Assembly (NCBI RefSeq): GCF_003385515.1
Contig: NZ_QNVT01000003.1
Location: 186,001 to 250,000, forward strand
DNA length: 64,000 nt
Origin: Chryseobacterium pennae
GTDB taxonomy: Bacteria > Bacteroidota > Bacteroidia > Flavobacteriales > Weeksellaceae
Direction of reading: 5' to 3'
The position numbers were made by a program, and so were the translations under genes. How positions within the stretch are numbered: position 1 is the stretch's first letter; the number at the start of each line of letters is the position of its first letter. This document shows, one piece after another, positions 54,147 to 62,771 of the stretch. Under the pieces are notes generated by a model. It worked only from the letters and a program-made list of their open reading frames with translations, ran no database searches and was not told where the DNA came from.

Positions 54147-55607
54147 ATGAAAATATACTTATTTCTTACTGTAATGCTTTCGGGAGCTGTATTTTCACAA
54201 AAGATACAATTGAAAAAAGATAAGATTTTATTCAATGAAAAGGAAGTGGGAATCCTGAAATCGCCTTACAGAGACCACTTTGAGTTTTATAACCTGGCGA
54301 ATGAGAAGGTTTTTGATGCCGATTTAAAAGGAGTGACCTTAGCAAAAGAGCAGTTTCTTTATTATCTCGATATGAAATCTGCAGATGGGAAAACCACTCA
54401 GATTCCTTATGAAGTATTGGTTACCTCATTTAAGGTAGATCGAATTGTAGCTTATCAATTGGCGGTAAAATATCACCTCTTCAATGAAAACGGTTTTGAT
54501 AAAACAGAATTGGAAAAGTTCTTTAGCACCTCAAGAGAAAATCTGGGTGACAAATATCTGGCTGCAAAAACCAATAGTATTGCAGAAGATAATGCAAGAA
54601 AAAGCAGGTTGGATAATATCAGAAGTCTTTATAACCCTAGAATGGGATCCAATGGAGAAATTTTGATCAATAGCGGAGGTTATCAATCTAAAATTATTGG
54701 ATATTCAAGAGCGTTTAACTGTGTAGGATTCAATAATACCGGCTCTTGTCTGGAAGTGAGCGATCTGGATGGAGTGAAGGTGGCCTCTATGTATCAAACC
54801 AATCAGGGATTAAAGACGTATTTGGTAAGAACTTTTGATAATAATGAATTTACCTTTACAGCCACAAGACCTTATGCACCTTCAGATTATGCGTTTATCA
54901 ATGAATTTGTAGCTAATCTTTTTATTGAAGGTTATACTCTTGAACATCAGGCTTACTATAAAAATCAGGAACTTCATCAGGCAAAAATGAATGATGCAGT
55001 GAACCGTAGCATCAATTTATATGACGTTCCGGGATATTTGGTTGAGAAGTCAGGTAAGAAAACAGAAGGAGCAATGACCATCTGGTTTGAAATGCTGGAT
55101 CCGGAAAGAACGGGACAAAAGCTTCCTCAGGATGGTGCCGATCGTTTTGGGCAGCGTGTAACCCTGAAGAAAAGATTACCGGGTATGAACAGTATGGCTA
55201 CCAAAATATATGATGCCGATTCAGGAGTCCATTTCTGTGTTTCTCCAAATGGAAATGAAGAATGTTACTACGGACTGGATGTAAAAGGAGAGCTCATGAA
55301 AAAGCTTCAGAATTATGGAAGTCTGCATGGTAATAATTCCTATTTCTATAGATTGGTTGCAAAAGAGAATAAAGTTATGCTCCTTCAGGATCCTGTAGAG
55401 CTTCAAAAATATGTAATCAAAACAGATCTGCAGCCTAAAGGGCAAATGCTGGACAGCAGATCCAATGATAAGTTATCCGAAAAGCTGGCAGACTATCTTA
55501 AAGATTGTAAGTCTGTTTCTGATCAGCTAAAAAATGAAAGTCTTGATCTTAAGAATGAAGAAAACCTGATCAGGATCATTTCAGATTACAGTAAGTGTAA
55601 AAAATAG
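54147..55607 (+). CDS. Secreted protein of unknown function heading the small-gene array
   Basis: A 486-residue protein not recognised. Signal peptide (MKIYLFLTVMLSGAVFSQ), then a mixed domain containing FNCVGFNNTGSCLEVSDLD and a C-terminal half with HFCVSPNGNEECYYGLD. Several cysteines could form disulfides. The ATG at 54147 is chosen over a TTG 18 nt earlier. The stop codon lies 2 nt before the next ATG, so it is translationally coupled to the first gene of the array. It could be an effector, a receptor or an unrelated gene; no toxin motif is visible. Confidence 0.6.
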   Translation: MKIYLFLTVMLSGAVFSQKIQLKKDKILFNEKEVGILKSPYRDHFEFYNLANEKVFDADLKGVTLAKEQFLYYLDMKSADGKTTQIPYEVLVTSFKVDRIVAYQLAVKYHLFNENGFDKTELEKFFSTSRENLGDKYLAAKTNSIAEDNARKSRLDNIRSLYNPRMGSNGEILINSGGYQSKIIGYSRAFNCVGFNNTGSCLEVSDLDGVKVASMYQTNQGLKTYLVRTFDNNEFTFTATRPYAPSDYAFINEFVANLFIEGYTLEHQAYYKNQELHQAKMNDAVNRSINLYDVPGYLVEKSGKKTEGAMTIWFEMLDPERTGQKLPQDGADRFGQRVTLKKRLPGMNSMATKIYDADSGVHFCVSPNGNEECYYGLDVKGELMKKLQNYGSLHGNNSYFYRLVAKENKVMLLQDPVELQKYVIKTDLQPKGQMLDSRSNDKLSEKLADYLKDCKSVSDQLKNESLDLKNEENLIRIISDYSKCKK

Positions 55608-55609
55608 AG

Positions 55610-56161
55610 ATGAAAATAATAACCTATGAAAATGAGCATTATCAGCTTATTACGGAAGAAGAGGCTCAAAAGATGCAGGGGTTTACCAGAGTTATTAAGG
55701 TGGATTCCATAACAAAAATTAAGGAAGAGTTTTTCAATGGAGAATTGAGTAATGTGGTATTCTATCAGGAAGGAGAGACTATTGATGAAATATTTGATCA
55801 ATATCCCGGACTTAATAGAGTTGATGTAGCAAAAAGAAAAGAAGCTCAAGGGAATTATATAAGGGAAGAGGTCTTTGGGTATCTTAGAAATCAAGGATTA
55901 AAACTACATTCATTCAATATAGACCATACTTTAACGGGAAAAACCATTTGTTTTGGGGACTATGATTCACAGACAGGTAATATTATCTTAAAAAGTGTCA
56001 TGAAAATACAATACGATAAATTTTTGGATATTGCTTATAATTACTGTTATAATAGTTCAGGCAAAATAGAGTATATTGAAGAAGGTAGTGGTGAAAGAGG
56101 ATGTAATGAATACTCTGAATCATATTATGATAATGTGCTACCACTGTTTCCTGAAGTATAA
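55610..56161 (+). CDS. Immunity-like protein, family 1, copy A
   Basis: A 183-residue cytosolic, acidic protein. Family 1 signature: ITEEEA near residue 15, a Lys/Ile strand (VIKVDSITKIKEEF), YQEGET, and an ending SYYDNVLPLFPE. It shares this order with five other genes in the array (56171, 56730, 57375, 58722, 61437). Closest to the next gene (shared YENE start, GNY[IL]REE and ICFG-YDS-TG blocks). Toxin-immunity function is inferred from the array context. Function otherwise unknown. Confidence 0.6.
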   Translation: MKIITYENEHYQLITEEEAQKMQGFTRVIKVDSITKIKEEFFNGELSNVVFYQEGETIDEIFDQYPGLNRVDVAKRKEAQGNYIREEVFGYLRNQGLKLHSFNIDHTLTGKTICFGDYDSQTGNIILKSVMKIQYDKFLDIAYNYCYNSSGKIEYIEEGSGERGCNEYSESYYDNVLPLFPEV

Positions 56162-56170
56162 TTAATGTAA

Positions 56171-56740
56171 ATGGACATAACAATAAGTTACGAAAACGAA
56201 TATTTTGAGCCTGTCACAGAGAAAGAGGCACTGCTTTCCCATGAGTTTGTGAAAATTGTAAAGATCAATGGCCAAACAAAAATCAGAGAAGAATATGTTG
56301 GAAATACGATTGTTGAGGTCACTTATTACCAGGAAGCCGAAACCATTGCTGATATTTTAGACCTATATCCGCCACCAATAGGGGTTGATATTATTCATAG
56401 AAAGGAAATTCATGGAAATTACCTGAGAGAAGAGATTGTTACTTATAATGATCATGTGAGTGGACTTCGTGCATTTAGTATAGTGCACCATGCTACGGAA
56501 CAATGTATTTGCTTTGGATCTTATGATTCAGAAACGGGAGAAGTGAAAAAAGATAGAGTTGTTAAAACGAAATATGATGCTTCCGGAGATATTGCCTATA
56601 TGTATTATTATGATGCATCCGGTAAAGTATATGTCATTGAGGAAGGTGATGGAGGGATATTTTCCGGAGAATTTCCTGAAAGCTACTATAATTACGCATC
56701 ACCTCTCTTTCCTGAAATAAAAGATAATCATGAATTATAA
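56171..56740 (+). CDS. Immunity-like protein, family 1, copy B
   Basis: A 189-residue paralogue of the preceding gene, clearly the nearest relative: YENEYFEPVTEKEA, KIREEYVGN, YYQEAETIADI, GNYLREEI, CICFGSYDSETG, and the ending ESYYNYASPLFPE. The 3' end overlaps the next gene by 11 nt, so the genes are likely coupled. Tandem duplication followed by divergence is the simplest origin for this pair. Confidence 0.6.
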   Translation: MDITISYENEYFEPVTEKEALLSHEFVKIVKINGQTKIREEYVGNTIVEVTYYQEAETIADILDLYPPPIGVDIIHRKEIHGNYLREEIVTYNDHVSGLRAFSIVHHATEQCICFGSYDSETGEVKKDRVVKTKYDASGDIAYMYYYDASGKVYVIEEGDGGIFSGEFPESYYNYASPLFPEIKDNHEL

Positions 56741-57353
56741 AAAATACTACAACGGATACTTTGAAGAAATCACAGAACAGGAAGCTGATCAATTGGATGA
56801 GTTTTATATTAAATATTTTCTTGATGGGAAACTTAAAAAGATTGAAGATATTACTCCTAAGTATTTTATAGGGACATATTATTTAGATGATACAGAAAAT
56901 CTTCAGTCAAAAATACAAGAGTTTTGTGTACAAGCTGGACAAAGATGGATTTTTCACACAAAAGAATCTTCTTCATTTGGTTATACTTTATGGAATTGGG
57001 TCGATATTGATAATACTGGAGCTATAATATTTAAAGGAAAAAGAGTACTTGATATAAAAAATAGAGAAATTTTTAATTGCTCTATTGACTTATCAAGTAA
57101 TAAAATGAGAAGGGCAACAAAAAGATATTTCAAAGGAGAAGATACTGAATCCATTTTGATATTTGAATATAATAATCAAAACAATTTATCATATATATTG
57201 GATAGAAAAGATACTTGGGGACTCGGAGGAGGATGGCCAATGGATAAGGAGGAATTGATTATTATGGACGCTCGTATAGGAGCATTTCCGTGGGATCAGC
57301 ATCCTTATTTTCACTCGGCGGTCCCTTTTTTACCGGAGTCAGATATTATTTAG
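56730..57353 (+). CDS. Immunity-like protein, family 1, copy C
   Basis: A 207-residue member of family 1, more divergent. It keeps YFEEITEQEADQLDEFYIKYF (as N-terminal blocks), GKLKKIED, TYYLDDTEN and the ending HPYFHSAVPFLPE. The middle region differs from copies A and B, with SILIFEYNNQNNLSYI. Acidic and aromatic-rich, with no signal peptide. Its ATG lies inside the end of the previous gene. Confidence 0.58.
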   Translation: MNYKKYYNGYFEEITEQEADQLDEFYIKYFLDGKLKKIEDITPKYFIGTYYLDDTENLQSKIQEFCVQAGQRWIFHTKESSSFGYTLWNWVDIDNTGAIIFKGKRVLDIKNREIFNCSIDLSSNKMRRATKRYFKGEDTESILIFEYNNQNNLSYILDRKDTWGLGGGWPMDKEELIIMDARIGAFPWDQHPYFHSAVPFLPESDII

Positions 57354-57374
57354 CACAGAAAAATATTAATAATT

Positions 57375-57947
57375 ATGACAACAACTCAATTCAAGGACTT
57401 TTTTGGAAATGAAATTTCCAGAGAAGAAGCAGAAGTTTCAACGCAATATTCTGTAGAGACTTTTGTGGATGGAGTCATAAATAAAATAGAGCAGTTAGAA
57501 AATGGAGTAGTAGAGATTACCTATTATCATTTGGATGCTTCAGAATCTATCAATGAGTTGTTGCTTCTTTATCCGGATCAAAAAGTTTCGTTTTCTACTA
57601 TAACTGATATAGGTTCTTATAGAATTGAATATGTTTTTTTATATGAAAAAGGAAGATTAACAGAACAAAAGAAATGGATCATGAATAAAAATGATCAATA
57701 TATCTGTTTACAAAAATTTGACACCATTACAGGATTATTGATTAATAACGCAACCGAAAAATATTATAAAGATGAAACGTCATCTTATACCTTCGAATAT
57801 GACCAGTCCGGAAACTGTTTTATGATTCATAATGAAACCGATGGAGAAAAGGATATTTTTGGTTGGGAGATCGGAAATCCCAGGTGTTCCTTTACCTGGA
57901 ATAGTTTCGAATATTATCAATATTCAGAACCTTTACTGCCTGAATAA
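57375..57947 (+). CDS. Immunity-like protein, family 1, copy D
   Basis: A 190-residue member of family 1: ISREEAEVSTQYSVETFVDG, EITYYHLDASESINELLLLYP (blocks), a SSYTFEYDQSGNCFMI strand, and the ending YYQYSEPLLPE. Lies 21 nt after copy C. The stop codon is followed by sequence that reads as the tail of another, deleted gene. Confidence 0.58.
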   Translation: MTTTQFKDFFGNEISREEAEVSTQYSVETFVDGVINKIEQLENGVVEITYYHLDASESINELLLLYPDQKVSFSTITDIGSYRIEYVFLYEKGRLTEQKKWIMNKNDQYICLQKFDTITGLLINNATEKYYKDETSSYTFEYDQSGNCFMIHNETDGEKDIFGWEIGNPRCSFTWNSFEYYQYSEPLLPE

Positions 57948-58029
57948 AGCAGCAATAAATATCACAAAAAATAAATTTCCTCCGGAGGGATGGCAAAAAT
58001 TAAGAGAATTTTTTGACAGAATGGTTTAA
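57948..58029 (+). pseudogene. Gene-tail remnant
   Basis: Directly after the copy D stop, a different frame reads as a plausible protein C-terminus (KFPPEGWQKLREFFDRMV, then stop at 58029) with no start of its own. The amphipathic Trp/Phe-containing helix is like the ends of other array proteins. It is most simply the leftover end of a deleted gene. Confidence 0.4.
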
Positions 58030-58051
58030 AGCGTTAATGTCCATGAATATA

Positions 58052-58162
58052 ATGAATCAGAAAATAACAGATCAATACAATCATACTCCTGAAGATAAAG
58101 CATACAGTTGGAGAAGCAAGGAAAAAATACCAAAAGATGGCAACAGAACCAATGGACTATAA
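58052..58162 (+). pseudogene. 36-codon fragment, frameshifted or remnant N-terminus
   Basis: ATG-started frame reading MNQKITDQYNHTPEDK and then AYSWRSKEK to a stop at 58162. Its start matches the family 2 gene at 60833 (MNNNIADQYNLTFEDK). The frame of the next gene is also open upstream of its ATG and reads HTVGEARKKYQKM, so the fragment may instead be the true N-terminus of that gene separated by a one-base frameshift around 58098. Both readings mean a damaged gene. Confidence 0.45.
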
Positions 58163-58595
58163 GAATAAAGGGTTTATAACATCCGATATTTTTATGCAGT
58201 TAGCCCTTTATTATATTCATGAAGAGTTTAAAAAAGACCAATATGCCTTCATTCGGAAAGAACTTCTTACAGATCATCATGAGACTGTAGTAAATGGCCA
58301 GATGGCAGGTTGGTTTGCCTTTCTCTGGGATGAGTATATATCAAATGCTTCAGAAGAACAGACGATGGTTCAGATTCTTCAAATTGTAAAAGCCAGGATT
58401 TATAATAAAGGAACTTATATCCCTTTAACGGAGTTACAGGCTATTCCAACTGTGGATGGTGATTTTAAACTATTTTACAGAAAACCTTTTCCTACAGCTG
58501 AGTTAATTAAGATGTTAGATGCTTTGATTCAAATGCTTGAAGGAGATTGGGATCATAAAAACTATGATATGGATATAGATTACTACTATGATTAA
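58137..58595 (+). CDS. Immunity-like hypothetical protein, possibly N-truncated by frameshift
   Basis: A 152-residue helical acidic protein with no recognised family: GFITSDIFMQLALYYIHEEF, GWFAFLWDEYI, and a C-terminal helix ending in a YDMDIDYYYD acidic tail. The frame stays open for about 70 nt before the ATG and reads like protein, which suggests the gene once started upstream, at the fragment at 58052. It lies between family 1 genes in the array and could be an immunity protein of another type. Confidence 0.5.
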   Translation: MATEPMDYKNKGFITSDIFMQLALYYIHEEFKKDQYAFIRKELLTDHHETVVNGQMAGWFAFLWDEYISNASEEQTMVQILQIVKARIYNKGTYIPLTELQAIPTVDGDFKLFYRKPFPTAELIKMLDALIQMLEGDWDHKNYDMDIDYYYD

Positions 58596-58721
58596 ACGTT
58601 CTTCTCTCAGATTTTGTTAAACATAAAATAAGCAGCAGCACTTACTCAAATTTCGCTATTTTAATAAAAGAAGACAAATATGATGAATCACAGGGAATAA
58701 CTTTTAGATACTAATATTATA

Positions 58722-59387
58722 ATGATACAATATAAAAATCTTAATGGTGAATCAATTAGTGAACAACAGATAAGTTCATTAAAAGAATATGCGATTCATA
58801 CTACAGATGATCAGTCTGGCTTACTCAAAAAAGTAGAAACACTTAAATTAAAAAGAGGAAATCAACCTTATAAGTTTTTTGAATATTATCTTGATTCCGG
58901 GGAAAACAAATCTGATATTATTCCACAGTATACAGACGAAACTAATGATTATCGGCTTGGTATTTATTCTAATTTGCAAACCGCTTTTAGTTTTAAAATG
59001 TGGGACTTTGAAAATTACTCAAATACCGGAGAACTTATTGCTAAAAGTAAAGTTGTATTTGACTCTCAAGATAGACTGATTTTAAGAGTATATTTTGATA
59101 TACAAACTAATGAGATTAAAAAGTTTCCGCTACCCATAAAGTATTATTATGCTTCATCGGAAGATATAGCAAATGGTCTGGCTAATTTAGAGTTAATGTT
59201 TACATATGAATTTAATGAAACTACCAATCAATTTGTTACTTATATTAAAGATCTCAATGAAACAACAGGTGAAATTCATACACAAAACAAAGATGGCTTT
59301 ATTGAGTTGATGGGCTTAGATTTTTGGGATAAGCATTCATACTATCATACTTTACAACCTTTATTACCTTTATCTTTGGATAGATAG
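58722..59387 (+). CDS. Immunity-like protein, family 1, copy E
   Basis: A 221-residue, more divergent member: ISEQQISSLKEYAIH, LLKKVETL, FFEYYLDSGENKSDI, a MFTYEFNETTNQFVTYI strand, and the ending HSYYHTLQPLLPL, which closely parallels copy C. Acidic, no signal peptide. It is separated from the previous gene by 126 nt that contain no further gene. Confidence 0.58.
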   Translation: MIQYKNLNGESISEQQISSLKEYAIHTTDDQSGLLKKVETLKLKRGNQPYKFFEYYLDSGENKSDIIPQYTDETNDYRLGIYSNLQTAFSFKMWDFENYSNTGELIAKSKVVFDSQDRLILRVYFDIQTNEIKKFPLPIKYYYASSEDIANGLANLELMFTYEFNETTNQFVTYIKDLNETTGEIHTQNKDGFIELMGLDFWDKHSYYHTLQPLLPLSLDR

Positions 59388-59450
59388 AAAATAGTTCTAC
59401 ACATAAAATAATGTTTCAATTTTAAATCTAGATTAATAATTAAGTTAAAA

Positions 59451-59969
59451 ATGTCAAGAAGAATATACTTTGAAATAACAGAAGAAACTGATTGGACCCA
59501 AAAAATTAATCCGGATTTAGGTTCAATAGCAACGTTAATTTTTTTCGCAAACAATTTAAATCCAGTAATGGGCGAAAAAATGATGAATTCAACATTATCT
59601 GAATACAGCTATAGGGTTGAAAAAGATTTACCAAGAGGAAATTATACCATTGATAATTCTTCAGCCCACTATGGACCGGATCATATGGAAGAGCTAATTC
59701 ATTTTATCGATGGTCAGTTAATACCTTCGCTGCAAAACTCGTTACAGCATAAAGATATAGTTACAGATATTTATGGAGGAGTGCGAAATTTTTTAAATCT
59801 ATATTATGATGGGCCTGTATATTTAGGGTATATTGGAATTGATGAAAGTAATAGTATTGAGGGATATACAGGATATATACCTAATTTAATGCAGAAAACA
59901 TTAGAATTGAAAAACTTTTATCAGAGAGTGAAGATTCTGAATAAAACGTATGAGGTATTTATTGAATAA
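59451..59969 (+). CDS. Hypothetical protein in the immunity-like array
   Basis: A 172-residue soluble protein without a recognised family. It starts SRRIYFEITEETDWTQ, has a central DHMEELIHFIDGQLIPSL helix and a GPVYLGYIGIDESNSIEGYTGYIPNLMQ (blocks) beta region. It is the only copy of its type in the window. Position between family 1 and family 2 genes suggests an immunity role, by context only. Confidence 0.5.
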   Translation: MSRRIYFEITEETDWTQKINPDLGSIATLIFFANNLNPVMGEKMMNSTLSEYSYRVEKDLPRGNYTIDNSSAHYGPDHMEELIHFIDGQLIPSLQNSLQHKDIVTDIYGGVRNFLNLYYDGPVYLGYIGIDESNSIEGYTGYIPNLMQKTLELKNFYQRVKILNKTYEVFIE

Positions 59970-60008
59970 ACAGCCTTAATATTATCGAAATAAAGCACGA
60001 AAAAAATA

Positions 60009-60389
60009 ATGAGTATTGTAATAGATTATAAAATAAGTTTTGGGGTTAAAAGAATTCATGATCGTGATTTTAAGTTCATACGTACTATAAGTTCTTCTTT
60101 GGATTCAATTATTACTGAGTTTAGGAATATTATTAATTGTGATAATTTATTAGGGGCCATTAATCTTAAGCTGGCCCCATCCTCACCGGGAGAAATACTG
60201 TATACAACACAAGGGTTGCAGCTTATCAAAATTACACACGCTACCACTGAAATCTATCGCGACTCTGCTAGGTATGATTCAAATCCGGATATTACAGCAG
60301 ATTTTACTTTACCTACAGCAGACTTCAAAGAAATCGTTAAAATCTGGCGGGAGTTTGTAGTGAATGGTGATGTTTACCCTAATTTTTAA
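60009..60389 (+). CDS. Immunity-like protein, family 2, copy A
   Basis: A 126-residue protein. It shares with the next two genes a short strand-rich N-half and a C-terminal helix with the pattern [PL]-x-x-D-[FL]-K-x-[IV]-x-x-x-W (here LPTADFKEIVKIWREFV). The three proteins are only weakly alike elsewhere. The stop is 2 nt before the next ATG, which implies coupling. No catalytic features, in keeping with a binding (immunity) role. Confidence 0.55.
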   Translation: MSIVIDYKISFGVKRIHDRDFKFIRTISSSLDSIITEFRNIINCDNLLGAINLKLAPSSPGEILYTTQGLQLIKITHATTEIYRDSARYDSNPDITADFTLPTADFKEIVKIWREFVVNGDVYPNF

Positions 60390-60391
60390 AA

Positions 60392-60778
60392 ATGAATTAT
60401 CAAATTTTAACCCAGTATCATTTAGAATTCTCGATTATAATGATGAATGGAAGAAAAACAGGTATTGTGAGAACAACAGATCCTGAAAACAAATTAAGTG
60501 CAAGCTTGGAAGATCTGTTTATAGAAGGATATCCGGATGGATTTATTGAAACTATTTTAAGAAATATTGAGAGAGCTCTCAATGATATTGACTACGACCC
60601 AACTGAGGATGGTTGTCCAACGTTTGCCAGTGTAACGACAGGGAAAGCAAATTGTTTCGTGAAGAGTATCAGAAAACAAGTACCATTGGAAATTCCTACT
60701 TTAGATTTAAAACAAATTTTAATGGCATGGACAGAATATTTTGAAATAAATGATATCCAGGATATGGGGCTTGCATAG
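60392..60778 (+). CDS. Immunity-like protein, family 2, copy B
   Basis: A 128-residue paralogue: start NYQILTQYHLEFSIIM, a DPTEDGCPTFASVTTG loop and the C-terminal motif IPTLDLKQILMAWTEYF. It follows copy A by 2 nt. Acidic, soluble, no recognised domain. Confidence 0.55.
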   Translation: MNYQILTQYHLEFSIIMMNGRKTGIVRTTDPENKLSASLEDLFIEGYPDGFIETILRNIERALNDIDYDPTEDGCPTFASVTTGKANCFVKSIRKQVPLEIPTLDLKQILMAWTEYFEINDIQDMGLA

Positions 60779-60832
60779 TGGATTATAATCGAGTAGACAA
60801 AACAACTTTGAAATTAATAGCAAAAAAAAATA

Positions 60833-61231
60833 ATGAATAATAATATAGCAGATCAGTACAATCTCACTTTTGAAGATAAAGTACAGGACTGGGGAATACA
60901 AGGGAAGAGCATCAATAAAACTGTAAGTACAAACAATCAATATTTAGCCATTTTCCTGAACAGCTGGAACTCTGCAGAACAGATCAATGCCTCGTTGTTA
61001 CCGGATATTAATGATGCATTGAACAATCCAGATGAAGAAATTGATAGTGATTCTGCGACGGTAGATGTCATTATGCACAGGAATGAGGTCAATTTTTATG
61101 ATGATGTTAAAGGATATGTAAGCAGTATTCCATTGCAGGATTTTAAAAAAATTGTTACAGAATGGAGGAATTTCCTGAAGACAACTCCATCAGGTGCTGC
61201 TAAAGTGTGTCAGATTTTTAACTGTCTTTGA
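60833..61231 (+). CDS. Immunity-like protein, family 2, copy C
   Basis: A 132-residue member: MNNNIADQYNLTFEDK start, a central DEEIDSDSATVDVIM strand region and the C-terminal motif IPLQDFKKIVTEWRNFL. Its N-terminus resembles the fragment at 58052, which supports shuffling or duplication of this family within the array. Confidence 0.55.
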   Translation: MNNNIADQYNLTFEDKVQDWGIQGKSINKTVSTNNQYLAIFLNSWNSAEQINASLLPDINDALNNPDEEIDSDSATVDVIMHRNEVNFYDDVKGYVSSIPLQDFKKIVTEWRNFLKTTPSGAAKVCQIFNCL

Positions 61232-61436
61232 ATATAAAATTTTCTATGGATATTAGATGTTTTTACGAAATACTTTACTCCTAAAAAAGGTATCTGGATA
61301 TATATAATGAATCAAATTCTCACTGATATCTATGAATCAAATTTCAAAATATTAACTTGTTAATGAATTATGGTAAGAGATTCAAAATGTAACGGAACAA
61401 TAAGTATTCATCCTACAACGAATAAAAACTAATGAA
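61232..61436. other. Intergenic region with a possible gene fragment
   Basis: 205 nt between array genes. A short frame (61307-61363) reads MNQILTDIYESNFKI and then stops. It resembles the start of family 2 copy B and may be a remnant. The rest is AT-rich and shows nothing else. Confidence 0.3.
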
Positions 61437-62096
61437 ATGAGCGCAAAAATGATTTTTTTTACCACTGCCTATGATGATGAATTTCTTACTGAAGAAGAAG
61501 CATTGGAGGCAGGGAACTATACAAAACATATATGGATCAATAATGCTTTAAAAAAAGAAGAATCTTATAGAGAAAATAAACTTTGGGGCGGAGTTTATTA
61601 TCTATCACCTGAAGAAAATGTTACAGAGGTGTTGATCGCATTGGGGCAAAGCCTGAACTGGACTATTAAAGATAATAAACAGGTTATCAACGGTTATCCA
61701 GTTTGGGATTGTAAAAGTTATGATAATCTGGTAAAGAAGACTACTTATACAAGAATCGTTTCAGATACTGAAGGAATTGAGATCGCTATTATAACTTATG
61801 ACAGCGTTACTCACCAGGTAAAAAGCGGGCTTAAAATCTATAAATTTGGAAATAAACCTATTCCATGGGGAGAACCAGGATCGGTATTTGATGAGGATTC
61901 TGAAATTTTTTTTAGATTTGGTGAAGATGGAGAGCTAGATGCAGTGCACGTAAGTGATTTTCTTTTTAGTAATGATTTTGCTTATACTGCGACCCAGTTT
62001 TTTCGCGCTGCGGGTAATTTCTTTCAGGAAATGGGTCTTTCTGAAGAAGAAATATACTATTATACCCATGCAGAACCCCTTGTTCCCAATTTTTAG
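61437..62096 (+). CDS. Immunity-like protein, family 1, copy F
   Basis: A 219-residue family 1 member: DDEFLTEEEALEAGNYTKHIWINNALKKEE (blocks), GVYYLSPEENVTEV, a SEIFFRFGEDGELDAV strand and the ending IYYYTHAEPLVPN. As in the other copies the protein ends within a few residues of a Tyr-rich helix and P-L-x-P. It is separated from the rest of family 1 by the family 2 block, so the families are interleaved. Confidence 0.58.
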   Translation: MSAKMIFFTTAYDDEFLTEEEALEAGNYTKHIWINNALKKEESYRENKLWGGVYYLSPEENVTEVLIALGQSLNWTIKDNKQVINGYPVWDCKSYDNLVKKTTYTRIVSDTEGIEIAIITYDSVTHQVKSGLKIYKFGNKPIPWGEPGSVFDEDSEIFFRFGEDGELDAVHVSDFLFSNDFAYTATQFFRAAGNFFQEMGLSEEEIYYYTHAEPLVPNF

Positions 62097-62119
62097 ATAA
62101 AATAAATCTTTCATACTAA

Positions 62120-62716
62120 ATGAAAACTAGAAAAGATAATATGAGAATGTTAAAAGAAAGTAAAGTAAATACATTAATAGCTTTATTTCTATTGTCACTA
62201 TTGTTCTCCTGTAATTCATTGGATAACGATGAATACAAGATTTTAAATTTAGCAATAAGTAAAATTGTCTTTAAAGAATTAGATCCAAGAGCTGTATCAG
62301 ATACGGCAACCAAATATAAGATAAGCGGCCCTGAGGCTATATCGATTATAGACAGCTATAGGAAAAAAGAGAAATATACTTTCACGATGTCTGACACACT
62401 TGTTCCTGTGAACATTCCAAAAGATAACCGGGATGCTCTTCATCAGACCTATTACTTTAATGAGATTGAAAATAGATCAGACAAGGCTGTTCCGATCGAC
62501 TTTAGCAAGGTAGAATATCCTGAAAATCTAAAAAAAGTGACGAAAGCAGTTAAGGATGAGAATTATGTAGGACATTATACATTCCACAGAGTTTTGTTCG
62601 ACAAAAGCAGAGAAAGAGCCTATATTCAGATTGATCTTCCCGAAGAACAAGTAAGGTTTGGGACTATCGGGCTGAGATTAAAGAAAAAAAATGGAAACTG
62701 GGAATTTGAAAAATAG
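62120..62716 (+). CDS. Lipoprotein of unknown function in the array
   Basis: A 198-residue predicted lipoprotein: LLSLLFSC gives the lipobox, so the mature protein should sit in the periplasm or on a membrane, unlike its cytosolic neighbours. Start is uncertain: ATG at 62120, 62141 or 62147. The remainder shows no recognised family. A periplasmic immunity protein against a toxin acting there is a reasonable guess only. Confidence 0.55.
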   Translation: MKTRKDNMRMLKESKVNTLIALFLLSLLFSCNSLDNDEYKILNLAISKIVFKELDPRAVSDTATKYKISGPEAISIIDSYRKKEKYTFTMSDTLVPVNIPKDNRDALHQTYYFNEIENRSDKAVPIDFSKVEYPENLKKVTKAVKDENYVGHYTFHRVLFDKSRERAYIQIDLPEEQVRFGTIGLRLKKKNGNWEFEK

Positions 62717-62771
62717 CTTACCAGCCTATTCATCTATTCAATATTACTAAACATTTTAAAAGTTAAACACT

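Noticed and set aside
54147-55607. A polymorphic toxin such as an Rhs or CdiA protein
   Set aside because: No RHS/YD repeats, filamentous haemagglutinin repeats, pre-toxin motif or recognisable nuclease C-terminus; length is also too short.
55610-58000. Type II toxin-antitoxin pairs
   Set aside because: The genes are paralogous acidic proteins of similar size in long series, without the small basic toxin plus DNA-binding antitoxin pattern.
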